A stretch of 64,000 nucleotides of DNA from contig NC_009485.1 of the NCBI RefSeq assembly GCF_000015165.1, forward strand, positions 496,001 through 560,000. Reading direction: 5' to 3'. The notes under the pieces were generated by a model. That model had not been told where the DNA came from. It made no database searches and was given only the letters and a program-made list of their open reading frames with translations. This DNA comes from Bradyrhizobium sp. BTAi1. Lineage in GTDB: Bacteria; Pseudomonadota; Alphaproteobacteria; Rhizobiales; Xanthobacteraceae. Below, piece after piece: positions 1 to 7,677 of the stretch (position 1 is the first letter of the stretch; each line of letters begins with the position of its first letter). The translations under genes and the position numbers were made by a program.

Positions 1-205
1 CTTCTGGTCGGGATTGACATTGTCGGCCATGGAACTCTCCTGTCGCTGTACCGGACAACGTTCCGGGTGTGATGCCGTTCCGCGGCCGAGTGCCGCGGCT
101 GCGCCGATGCACGCTCTGTGCGCGCCATCACTGAAGCCGCGAGCCGTTGTCGTCATGATCCCCGCATCGGCTGCACGGGCAGCCTCAAGCACAAGGGACA
201 CGGTC

Positions 206-454
206 ATGACCTCCAGCCTTCGCCTTCTCGCCGCCGCCGCCATCGTCGCCAGCACCGGCCTGCTCGCGTCCGCATCGACCTCGCCGGCTGAGGCGGGCTG
301 GGACTGGCTCGGCAACAAGGACTACGTCCGCTGCCTGCAGCTGTTCTACACCGGCGACTTCCTGATGCCGGCAAATGCCACCCCGGCCCAGCGTGCGGCG
401 AAGCACGAAGCCGGCCGCCGCTACTGCAATCGCCAATATTACGGCCACGACTGA
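206..454 (+). CDS. Small secreted protein, unknown function
   Basis: Predicted 82-residue protein. The reading frame is open further upstream, but the ATG at 206 is preferred: an AAGGGA ribosome-binding site lies about 7 bases before it and the protein then begins with a clean signal peptide (short basic start, Ala/Leu-rich core, likely cleavage after SPAEA near residue 30). The mature part is about 52 residues, with two Cys (in YVRCLQL and RRYCNRQ) that could form a disulfide, and several Tyr. I recognise no family; small periplasmic proteins like this are common in Bradyrhizobium. No operon partner is visible; the next gene runs toward it on the other strand. Confidence 0.6.
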   Translation: MTSSLRLLAAAAIVASTGLLASASTSPAEAGWDWLGNKDYVRCLQLFYTGDFLMPANATPAQRAAKHEAGRRYCNRQYYGHD

Positions 455-500
455 GCATGGCGGCCCACGCGCAAGGCCGGAGCCGCACCTGGCCCGGCTC

Positions 501-1805
501 TTACGCCCCGGTCACGCGCCAGATGCAGTTGCCGACATCGTCGGCGACCAGCAGCGATCCGTCCGGGCCGAGCGTCACGCCGACCGGCCGGCCGTAGGAG
601 AAGCTTTCGTCCGGCGCCAGGAAGCCGGAGAGAATGTCGCGCGCCGGTCCCGACGGTTTGCCGTTCTCGAACGGGATGAACACGACCTTGTAGCCGGACA
701 GCTTGCTGCGGTTCCAGGAACCGTGCTGGCCGATCACCATGCCGTCCGGGAAGCCGGGCAGGGTGCCCGCCGGCAGCCAGCACAGGCCGAGCGAGGCGGT
801 GTGGCCGCCGAGCGCGTAGTCCGGCGTCAGCGCGGTCGCGACCAGAGCCGGATCCTGCGGCACGCGGTCGTCGACGGTCTTGCCCCAATAGCAATAGGGC
901 CAGCCGTAGAAGCCGCCCTCGCGCACCGACGTCAGATAGTCCGGGGGCGTCTCGTCGCCGAGCCCGTCGCGCTCGTTGACGACGGTCCATAGCACGCGCG
1001 TGGTCGGCTCGAACGCCAGCCCCACCGCGTTGCGCAGGCCACCGGCGAAGATGCGCGACTGCCCGCTCGCGATGTCCAGCTCATAGATGCAGGCGCGGCC
1101 CTTCTCGACCTCAAAACCCTGCTCGGCGATGTTGCTGAGCGAGCCGACGCCGGCATAGAGCTTGGTGCCATCAGGGCTGACCAGCAGGCTGCGCGTCCAA
1201 TGGCCGCCCGGCTTGAACGTGGTGAGGCGCTTGCCCTGCGCGGTGATGCGCTCGGCGCCCGCGGCATAGGGAAAGGCGACGATGCCGTCGGTGTTGCCGA
1301 CATAGAAGGTGTCGCCGACCAGCGCCATGCCGAACGGCTGGCTCAGATTCTCCATGAACGCATTGCGGCGCTCCGCGGTGCCGTCGCCGTCGGCATCGAC
1401 CAGCCTTGTGATGCGGTTGGCGCTGACGCCGAGCGCTGCGGCGCGGCGCATCGTGGCCTGCATCGCATAGCCGAACATGTTGCGCACCGGGCTCGGAATC
1501 TGGGTGGCCTCCGCGATCAGCACGGACTTGTCGGGCATCACATAGATCCAGCGCGGATGGTCGAGCCCGGTGGCGAAGGCATTCGCCTTCAGCCCCGGCG
1601 CCGCCACAGGCCGCTCGCCGTCGCGCCAGCCGCGCGCGGTCGGCATCTTCAGGGTCGGCAACAGGCCCTGCGGCTTCGCGACCGGAATCTGCGGCTGCGT
1701 GCCCCAGGCCGGCTGCGGCGTCTCCCCCTGCAGCTTGCGCCATTGCAGCGCCGCATTGCCAACCAGCGCGACACCGCGCGCGACGATCGAGGAGAGGGTT
1801 GTCAT
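501..1805 (-). CDS. Sorbosone dehydrogenase-family beta-propeller protein
   Basis: 434 residues. Matches the glucose/sorbosone dehydrogenase (soluble quinoprotein-type) beta-propeller family: an early GLDHPRWIYV...VLIAEA blade, a central GGHTASLGLCWLPAG section, GSWNRS followed by a GYKVVFIPF strand, and a C-terminal YGRPVGVTLGPDGSLLVADD blade typical of family ends. Members oxidise aldoses or aldehydes using PQQ in the periplasm, but many homologues are untested. The N-terminus (residues 1-25) is mildly hydrophobic and not a convincing signal peptide, so location is uncertain. The start at 1805 has AGGA five bases upstream. Single gene; the ORF behind it on the same strand is the toxin gene after a 138-bp gap. 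Substrate unknown. Confidence 0.8.
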   Translation of the reverse strand: MTTLSSIVARGVALVGNAALQWRKLQGETPQPAWGTQPQIPVAKPQGLLPTLKMPTARGWRDGERPVAAPGLKANAFATGLDHPRWIYVMPDKSVLIAEATQIPSPVRNMFGYAMQATMRRAAALGVSANRITRLVDADGDGTAERRNAFMENLSQPFGMALVGDTFYVGNTDGIVAFPYAAGAERITAQGKRLTTFKPGGHWTRSLLVSPDGTKLYAGVGSLSNIAEQGFEVEKGRACIYELDIASGQSRIFAGGLRNAVGLAFEPTTRVLWTVVNERDGLGDETPPDYLTSVREGGFYGWPYCYWGKTVDDRVPQDPALVATALTPDYALGGHTASLGLCWLPAGTLPGFPDGMVIGQHGSWNRSKLSGYKVVFIPFENGKPSGPARDILSGFLAPDESFSYGRPVGVTLGPDGSLLVADDVGNCIWRVTGA

Positions 1806-1943
1806 GGGAGTCCTGTGGAGATGGGGCAGAGGTGGGATGCGTGAGGGCCATACAGACGGGAGAAGACCATGCCGTTATGGTCTATCATGCCCAACGTGAC
1901 AATTGCGTGCGCTGCGCATGGGATCTGCGAACCCTTCACCGGC

Positions 1944-2381
1944 TCAGCCCACGTCGTCGTCGTCTGTCCAGGGATTGAAAAGGGGCGTTCCGGTCGCGGC
2001 GAAGTCTTTCACGTTGCGCGTGACGAGAGTGAGTCCGTGCACCAAAGCGGTGGCTGCGAAGAAGCCATCCATCACCGAGAGCGCGATACCGCGTCGATGG
2101 CCTGCCGCCATCACGTCACCCCAGCGCAGCGCGACGGCCTGATCGATCGCGAGGATCCGACCGGCAAATCGCGACGGCAGGTCATGACTGAGCCAGGCCG
2201 CGAGAGCCGTCCGTCGGCGGCCTGCGTCCAAAAGTTCGATGCCTCGTTGGAGCTCCGCAAGTGAAGCCGTGCTGATGAAGACCCGATCCTCGTCGACGGT
2301 ATCGAGCCAGCCGATCACGCGCCGATCGGGGACCGGGCGGCGAACCTCCGAGAGCACGTTGGTATCGAGCAGGAAGTTCAC
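1944..2381 (-). CDS. PIN-domain toxin (VapC/FitB type)
   Basis: 145-residue PIN-domain ribonuclease, probable toxin of a type II toxin-antitoxin pair. The N-terminal LLDTNVLSE carries the first metal-binding Asp, an internal STASLAELQRG gives the conserved Glu, and D and N residues in ALSVMDGFFAATA and LVTRNVKDF complete the acidic pocket. FNPW near the C-terminus is common in FitB-like PIN proteins. Its start codon overlaps the stop of the antitoxin gene by 4 bases (ATGA), so the two are translationally coupled. The usual activity of the family is cleavage of tRNA or other RNA when the antitoxin is degraded; the target here cannot be read from sequence. Confidence 0.88.
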   Translation of the reverse strand: MNFLLDTNVLSEVRRPVPDRRVIGWLDTVDEDRVFISTASLAELQRGIELLDAGRRRTALAAWLSHDLPSRFAGRILAIDQAVALRWGDVMAAGHRRGIALSVMDGFFAATALVHGLTLVTRNVKDFAATGTPLFNPWTDDDDVG

Positions 2382-2659
2382 AGGTCGATGTCGCGCGGCT
2401 TGTCAGTCGAGCGTGGCAGGTCGAGGTCGGTCCCGCGCAGCGGCGAGGCCAGCAGGAACTCCGCGAGCGTCCCTTTGCGGGCGGTCTTGCGCGACCATTC
2501 CTCGGCCGAAACGACCACGGCAGCCGGCTTGCCGTTTCGGGTGATGACCTGCGGGCCAGCCTGAGCGCGGTCGACGAGTTCAGACAGTCGCGCCTTGGCG
2601 CCAGCAAGAGTCCAGGCGCCTTCCCGAGAGTCGGCTTTGCTTGATTTCGGCGTCTTCAT
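2378..2659 (-). CDS. Phd/YefM-family antitoxin
   Basis: 93-residue antitoxin cognate to the PIN toxin that follows it. The core WTLAGAKARLSELVDRA...GPQVITRNGKPAAVVVSAEEW is the standard Phd/YefM DNA-binding fold, and the acidic/proline-rich C-terminal tail (residues ~65-93) is the expected toxin-neutralising segment. The first 14 residues are a charged extension. Its promoter region carries three closely spaced TGAC repeats that are plausible operator half-sites for autorepression. Overlaps the toxin start by 4 bases. Confidence 0.88.
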   Translation of the reverse strand: MKTPKSSKADSREGAWTLAGAKARLSELVDRAQAGPQVITRNGKPAAVVVSAEEWSRKTARKGTLAEFLLASPLRGTDLDLPRSTDKPRDIDL

Positions 2660-2696
2660 GAAAGATGACCATAATGACTAAATTGACTATAATTGA
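2660..2696 (-). promoter_or_regulatory. Promoter/operator of the toxin-antitoxin operon
   Basis: AT-rich stretch directly upstream of the antitoxin ATG in an otherwise GC-rich region. On the + strand TGAC occurs at 2665, 2675 and 2684, i.e. spaced 10 and 9 bases (one helical turn), a layout suited to cooperative binding by a Phd-type repressor. AATTATAG on the minus strand could serve as a -10 element. No experimental support; inference from repeat spacing and position. Confidence 0.45.
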
Positions 2697-2890
2697 GTGG
2701 CGCCCGGCTGCCAAGCACGGCTGCGCCGGGACTTTCGAGGCGTCGACGTTGTGTCGGCTGGCCGCCACCACTTTCAAAAGGGCCGCATCACCGTGCGCGG
2801 CGAGCTCGTTGGCCGCGGCAAGGCCAAGCGCGCCGACGATGTTCTCTGTTTCAGACCGAACATCCCGCTCGCGCTGCGCCACGATCGATG
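2697..2890 (+). pseudogene. Fragment of type I restriction enzyme HsdR (N-terminal part)
   Basis: Open for about 64 codons in one frame. The segment reads FQKGRITVRGELVGRGKAKR then AD-VL-F-PNIPLAL, which matches the N-terminal nuclease domain of HsdR subunits (typical family text: GRI-VRGKLV-RGK-KRADYVL-Y-PNIPLAVIEAKDN). The match breaks off just before the catalytic EAK motif: the frame runs into RHDR and a stop. No start codon context, helicase part, hsdM or hsdS is present. It is therefore a relic of a lost type I restriction system. Adjacent to a toxin-antitoxin pair, consistent with an eroded mobile island. Confidence 0.6.
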
Positions 2891-3463
2891 AGGTCAAGTG
2901 CGCGGCTATGATCTCATGCGGTGGCGGACGGCCACGGCGACCTTGCAACGCTGCTTGCCGATCTGCAGCGGGCCGAGTCCGAGACGGCGCTGTCGCGTGA
3001 TCGGCGCGAGGCGATTTTGCGGAGGCGCTCGCACGAGGAACGCGGAGCGTTTTCCGACGCATGACGAGGAGATCGCCCAGGCGCCAGCTGCGATCGCGCG
3101 GAAGGCACGAGCGGCATGCTGCGTCGACATTCACGCCACCGATGCGATCTGAACAGGTGTGAGCCGGTCTATTGGGACGCGCACACTGCCCTTCCTCCCC
3201 GTTCTTCGCGACATCAAGATGCGCGAGGCTGGCGCAACGCCGCAGCCGTGGCGCCGTCATTGAATTGCGCTACAGTGGCGTCAAACAGGGGCGGCCTTGC
3301 GCGAGTCGGGTGCGGCCGAGCAAAGGGAGGTGGGTGGCGGCATGACGGGAGTGATCGTTCCAGACGCGGCGGCCGCGTGGGCGCCGTGCGCTGCGGCTGC
3401 AGATGTGTCGCCAATCCGCAGCGCCGCCGCAGCGCGATGGGCAGCCGCCGATGGAGCCCGCCG
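2891..3463. other. Intergenic region, probably gene remnants
   Basis: About 570 bp with no ORF I can support. One frame just after the HsdR relic (about 2915-3064, following a stop at 2909) reads as a charged helical peptide (DLATLLADLQRAESETA..., then an Arg-rich run) with no good start; it could be another decayed gene. Open frames here on both strands have low-complexity, Arg/Ala-rich translations typical of GC-rich non-coding DNA. No convincing promoter, RNA gene or repeat seen. Confidence 0.4.
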
Positions 3464-4792
3464 ATGACCGCCGCATTCGACCTCTCTGCCTTCACGCCGC
3501 ACGCGCTGCGCGACAGCGTGCTGAACGAGGTGCATGCGCGGCCGTTCACGCCGCTGACCCAGCCGGTGCTGGTGATCCGCTTCGCCTTCATGGCGAGAGG
3601 CGACAGCGCCGCGGCCGATCGCGCCAGCCTCGCGGCATTCTGCGCGCAGCACGGCGCGCCGCCGCCGGAGCCGGGCGTCAAGCATCACCAGGTCGATCTC
3701 GGCCCGGTCAGGCTGCGCTTCGAGCAGCATTCGGAATTCGCCACCCTGACCTGGATCTGGACCCCGCCGGCCGGCGCCGGTCCGCGCCGCTTCGGCGCCA
3801 TCGCGCCCGAACTGCGGGCGCTGATCGCCGCGCTGCCGCAGGCCGGCGAGCTGCTGGTCGCGGTCAAGCTCGAGGTTGAGAACGCGGCCGATCCGGTGGC
3901 GCGTGCGGAGGAGATCTTCAACAAGACCAGCCTCGCGATCGTCACGATCAAGGGCAGCGCCGGCGCAGTCGCCTCCGACTTCCGCCTCGACGAGGACGGC
4001 TTCACCCGCATCCTGGTCTGCGCCGACGGCCCGACGCAGGAGCGGCTTGGGGCGCTGGTGCAGCGCGCGCTGGAGCTCGAGACCTATCGCACGTTGGCGC
4101 TGCTCGGCCTGCCCGCCGCGCTCGAGCTGGCGCCGCAGGTCGACCGCATCGAGCGGCGGCTCGGAGAGGTGCTCGTCGAGATGCAGGGCGCCGAGACGCT
4201 GAAGATCAACAACCATCTGCTCGATGAGCTGACCGAGCTTGCGGCGTCGTTGGAGCGTGGCGCCACCGGCTCGCTGTTCCGCTTCGGCGCCAGCCGCGCC
4301 TATTGGGAGCTGGTGCAGGCGCGGCTCACGGTGATCGAGGGCGAGCCGATCACGCCCTATTCGAGCTGGTCCTCGTTCCTCTCTCGCCGCATCGCGCCGG
4401 CGATGCGCACGCTCACCACGCTGGAGCGGCGGCAGGACAATCTGTCGCGTAAGCTCGCCCGCGCCGCCGACCTGTTGCGCACCCGCGTCGACGTCGAGCT
4501 GGAGGAGCAGAACCGCGACCTGCTGCGCTCGATGAACGAGCGCACCAAGCTGCAGCTGCGGCTGCAGAGCACGGTCGAGGGATTGTCGGTGGCCGCGATC
4601 GGCTATTACGTCGTCAGCCTGTTCGGCTATCTCGCCAAGGGCGCGCACGACATCGGCCTGCCGGTCGAGCCGACCTTCGCCACCGCCGCCTTCGTGCCGG
4701 TTGCGATCGCGCTGATCTGGTTCACGACGCACCAGATCCGCAAGCGGCATCTCAAGGAGGATCATGAGGCGGAGAAGACGGCCGGGGAATGA
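3464..4792 (+). CDS. DUF3422 family membrane-anchored protein
   Basis: 442 residues, matching DUF3422: the N-terminal LRDSVLNEVHARPF block is the family hallmark. The body is soluble and ends in a helical/coiled-coil stretch (about residues 330-370) followed by two C-terminal membrane helices (around LSVAAIGYYVVSLFGYLA and FVPVAIALIWFTT), then a basic-acidic cytoplasmic tail. Start at 3464 chosen because the DUF3422 homology begins there; the frame is open for 116 codons upstream with unconvincing composition. Function unknown; the architecture suggests a cytoplasmic domain tethered to the inner membrane by a C-terminal hairpin, as in some magnesium-transporter-like proteins, though I cannot show transport motifs. 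Confidence 0.85.
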   Translation: MTAAFDLSAFTPHALRDSVLNEVHARPFTPLTQPVLVIRFAFMARGDSAAADRASLAAFCAQHGAPPPEPGVKHHQVDLGPVRLRFEQHSEFATLTWIWTPPAGAGPRRFGAIAPELRALIAALPQAGELLVAVKLEVENAADPVARAEEIFNKTSLAIVTIKGSAGAVASDFRLDEDGFTRILVCADGPTQERLGALVQRALELETYRTLALLGLPAALELAPQVDRIERRLGEVLVEMQGAETLKINNHLLDELTELAASLERGATGSLFRFGASRAYWELVQARLTVIEGEPITPYSSWSSFLSRRIAPAMRTLTTLERRQDNLSRKLARAADLLRTRVDVELEEQNRDLLRSMNERTKLQLRLQSTVEGLSVAAIGYYVVSLFGYLAKGAHDIGLPVEPTFATAAFVPVAIALIWFTTHQIRKRHLKEDHEAEKTAGE

Positions 4793-4862
4793 GGGACGGG
4801 CGCTTGCCAGCGCGCGACAGCGGCGTTAAGCGGCGTGCTGATCAGCGAGAGGCGATGAGACG

Positions 4863-5555
4863 ATGAGCGGCATGACGATCGATGTTCTGGTTCACGCGGG
4901 CGGAACGGCCACGCGGCAGCAGGTCACGGTGAACCGCCTCGTCATCGCCGGCTGGACCGGGCGCGATCCGGTGGCGCGCGACAAGCACATTGCCGAGCTC
5001 GAAGCGCTCGGCATTCCCCGCCCGGCGACCACGCCGATCTATTACGAGGTCGCGGCCCGCCGCCTCACCACCTCGGACGCGATCGAGGTGAGCGGCGCCG
5101 ACTCGTCCGGCGAGGTCGAGTTCGTGCTGGTAAAGGCCGGCGGCCGGCTGCTGCTCGGCGTCGGGTCCGATCACACCGATCGCAAGGTCGAGACCTACAA
5201 TATCACCGTGTCGAAGCAGATATGCGACAAGCCGGTCGCGCCGGAATTGTGGCTGGTCGACGATGTCCTGGCGCATTGGGACCAGTTGGTGCTGCGGGCC
5301 TATGCGACGATCGGCGGCGAGCGCGTGCTGTATCAGGAGGGTGCGCTGAGCGGGATGCTGGCGCCGGCCGATCTGATCGCGCGCCGCTATGGCGAGGCCG
5401 GCTTGCCGGAGGGCACCGCGATGTTCGGCGGTACTTTCGCCGCCAAAGGCGGCATCCGCCCGGCCGATCGGTTCGCCTACGAGCTCGTCGATCCCGTGCT
5501 GAACCGTTCGATCCGCCACGGCTATGCGATCGAGCAGCGCGTGATCGCGGGCTAG
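4863..5555 (+). CDS. DUF2848 family protein
   Basis: 230 residues matching DUF2848. Typical features: an early VNRLVIAGWTGRD motif, HIAELEALGIPRP, a central GSDHTDRKVE...SKQICDKP, and a C-terminal GTFAAKGGIRPADRFAYEL. GSDHTDR and the glycine-rich end resemble the fumarylacetoacetate-hydrolase fold, and the family is often listed as a distant member; metal-dependent hydrolase or decarboxylase activity on a small acid is possible but unproven. Found 70 bp after the DUF3422 gene on the same strand, so they may be cotranscribed. Start at 4863 fits the family N-terminus and a GAGAGG sequence upstream. Confidence 0.85.
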   Translation: MSGMTIDVLVHAGGTATRQQVTVNRLVIAGWTGRDPVARDKHIAELEALGIPRPATTPIYYEVAARRLTTSDAIEVSGADSSGEVEFVLVKAGGRLLLGVGSDHTDRKVETYNITVSKQICDKPVAPELWLVDDVLAHWDQLVLRAYATIGGERVLYQEGALSGMLAPADLIARRYGEAGLPEGTAMFGGTFAAKGGIRPADRFAYELVDPVLNRSIRHGYAIEQRVIAG

Positions 5556-5557
5556 GT

Positions 5558-5589
5558 GCGGAGGAACGAGACAGCGGAGGAACGAGAAA
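5558..5589 (+). repeat. Two near-identical copies of a 16-bp unit
   Basis: GCGGAGGAACGAGA occurs twice in direct succession just after the DUF2848 stop codon. Short and purine-rich; each copy contains a Shine-Dalgarno-like GGAGG. Likely replication slippage; no function assigned. Confidence 0.5.
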
Positions 5590-5700
5590 GGGGACGCGGC
5601 CGGCTGGCATTGTCGGGATGTCGTTTCACGCTGTGTGATGCGTTCCACAGTCGGGCCGACGCGCTCGGCGCCATTGTCCATCGCAACGATGGAGATGGAA

Positions 5701-5925
5701 ATGACCTACATACTCGATGCCGCTCTCGCTGCTGCGCTGCTGTTCTTCCTGTTCCTGCCGATCACCGACCGCCGAACGGTGATGATGAAGCTTGGCATGA
5801 TCGCGTTGCTGGCGGTCTCGTTCTCGCTGTCGCTGAGCATCTCCCGCACCGCCGCGCCGGATGGCCGCGCGGCGGCGACCTTGGTGAGCAGCAATCAGGT
5901 GCCGCCGGCAGCTCCGGCCCGTTGA
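5701..5925 (+). CDS. Small inner-membrane protein, unknown function
   Basis: 74 residues with two hydrophobic helices (about residues 4-20, ILDAALAAALLFFLFLPI, and 28-46, KLGMIALLAVSFSLSLSI) separated by a short polar loop TDRRTV, and a polar Ala/Pro-rich tail. The ATG at 5701 is chosen over in-frame ATGs at 5689 and 5695 because GGAG lies six bases before it. No family recognised. It is followed 79 bp later by the keto-acid decarboxylase on the same strand. Real-gene status rests on the well-placed ribosome site and sensible topology. Confidence 0.5.
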   Translation: MTYILDAALAAALLFFLFLPITDRRTVMMKLGMIALLAVSFSLSLSISRTAAPDGRAAATLVSSNQVPPAAPAR

Positions 5926-6004
5926 ACCATCGTGAGGTCCTGACATTGGCACGGCGCCGCTCATCGTGTAGCACCGGTCGACGCTCCCGCGCAGGAGGAC
6001 GCTG

Positions 6005-7642
6005 ATGCCTGCTCTCGCTCATGTGCTGCTTGCCGCTCTGAGGGACCACGGCGCCCGCGAGATCTTCGGCATTCCCGGAGATTTCGTTCTGCCTCTGTTC
6101 AAGGTCATCGAGGAGAGCAGGATCCTGCCAGCCGTCACGCTCAGTCACGAGCCGGCGGTCGGCTTTGCGGCGGATGCCGCGGCCCGTTATCACGGCGGCC
6201 TCGGCGTTGCCGTCGTGACCTATGGCGCCGGCGCGTTCAACCTCGTGAACTCGGTCGCCGGCGCCTATGCCGAGCGCTCGCCCGTCGTGGTCATTGCCGG
6301 CGCGCCCGGCGCGCGCGAGCGCGTGTCCGGCTTCCTGCTGCACCATCAGGCCCGCACGGTGGATACCCAGCTTGCGGTGTTTAAGGAGATCACCTGCGAT
6401 CAGGCCGTTCTCAGCGATCCGGCCACCGCGCCGGCGCAGATCGCGCGTGTGCTGCGCAGCGCAAAGGAAATGTCGCTGCCGGTCTATCTCGAATTCCCGC
6501 GCGACATGGTCGATGTCGAAGCCGAGCCGGTGGTGCCGCTGCCGCCGCGGCGGGCCGATCAGGACGCGCTCGGCGAGTGCGTCGAGGAGATCCTCGGCCG
6601 TATCGCGCGCGCCGAGCGCCCGGTCATCGTGGTGGACGTGGAGATCCGGCGTTATGGAGTCGAGGCCAGGATCGCGGCGCTGGCGCGCAAGCTGGGCCTG
6701 CCCCTGGTCACGACCTTCATGGGACGCGGCTTGCTCGACCAGGCCGACGATGTCGTCGCCGGCACCTATCTCGGCGCCGCGGGAAATCCCGCGATCACCG
6801 CGCTGGTCGAAGATGCCGACCTGGTGCTGATGCTCGGCGTGATCCTGTCGGATACGAATTTTGCGCTGTCAAACCGGGCACCGGACCCGCGCCGCATGAT
6901 CCTGGCGGCGAGCTGCGAGGTGCAGATCGGGCATCATGTCTATCGTGACATGCCGCTCGGCGATCTCATCGATGCGCTGGACGATCGCGCAACACCGCGC
7001 GCGGCGCCGGCCGATCGCGTCCGGCAGCGCTCGGCCTATCCGCGCGGTCTGGTCGCCGACAGCAATCCGATCGCGCCGTCGGACATCGCGACCGCGATCA
7101 ACGACATGTTCGACCGCCATGGCCGGATGCCGATGACCGCCGATATCGGCGACTGCCTGTTCACGGCGATGGAGATCGATAACACGGCGCTGGCTGCGCC
7201 CGGCTACTATGCCGGGATGGGGTTTGGCGTGCCGGCCGGCATCGGGGTCGCGGCGACCGGGCTGCGGCCGCTGATCCTCGTCGGCGATGGGGCGTTTCAG
7301 ATGACCGGCTGGGAGCTCGGCAATTGCCGGCGCTACGGTCTCGATCCGATCGTGGTGCTGTTCAACAATTGCAGCTGGGAGATGCTGCGGGTGTTCCAGC
7401 CGGAATCGCGCTTCAACGATCTCGACGACTGGCACTACGCCGACATTGCCAAGTCCATCGGCGGTGTCGGCGAACGCGTCACCACGCGAGCCGAGCTTGT
7501 TGCCGCGCTCGAACGCGCCGTGGAACGGCGCGGGCAGTTCTCGCTGGTCGAAGTGATGCTGCCCCGTGGCAAGACGTCGGACACGCTGGCGCGCTTTGTT
7601 GCCGGCTTCAAGTCGGCGCGTGAGCGGATGGCCGGAGGATGA
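6005..7642 (+). CDS. ipdC: Indolepyruvate/phenylpyruvate decarboxylase (ThDP-dependent)
   Basis: 545 residues, full length for the family. The N-terminal FGIPGDFVLPLFKV and SHEPAVGFAADAAARY blocks closely follow the Azospirillum IpdC/PpdC type, with the catalytic ThDP-activating Glu at residue 49. The ThDP/Mg motif GDGAFQMTGWELG...NN sits near residues 425-455. Enzymes of this type non-oxidatively decarboxylate aromatic 2-keto acids such as indole-3-pyruvate or phenylpyruvate to the aldehyde, the key step of the indole-pyruvate route to the plant hormone auxin. Substrate preference within the family cannot be fixed from sequence. AGGAGG lies six bases before the ATG. No transaminase or aldehyde dehydrogenase gene lies beside it, so it appears monocistronic. 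Confidence 0.8.
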   Translation: MPALAHVLLAALRDHGAREIFGIPGDFVLPLFKVIEESRILPAVTLSHEPAVGFAADAAARYHGGLGVAVVTYGAGAFNLVNSVAGAYAERSPVVVIAGAPGARERVSGFLLHHQARTVDTQLAVFKEITCDQAVLSDPATAPAQIARVLRSAKEMSLPVYLEFPRDMVDVEAEPVVPLPPRRADQDALGECVEEILGRIARAERPVIVVDVEIRRYGVEARIAALARKLGLPLVTTFMGRGLLDQADDVVAGTYLGAAGNPAITALVEDADLVLMLGVILSDTNFALSNRAPDPRRMILAASCEVQIGHHVYRDMPLGDLIDALDDRATPRAAPADRVRQRSAYPRGLVADSNPIAPSDIATAINDMFDRHGRMPMTADIGDCLFTAMEIDNTALAAPGYYAGMGFGVPAGIGVAATGLRPLILVGDGAFQMTGWELGNCRRYGLDPIVVLFNNCSWEMLRVFQPESRFNDLDDWHYADIAKSIGGVGERVTTRAELVAALERAVERRGQFSLVEVMLPRGKTSDTLARFVAGFKSARERMAGG

Positions 7643-7677
7643 GCAAAGCGACCAGCGAGATCGGCGGACCGGCGGCC

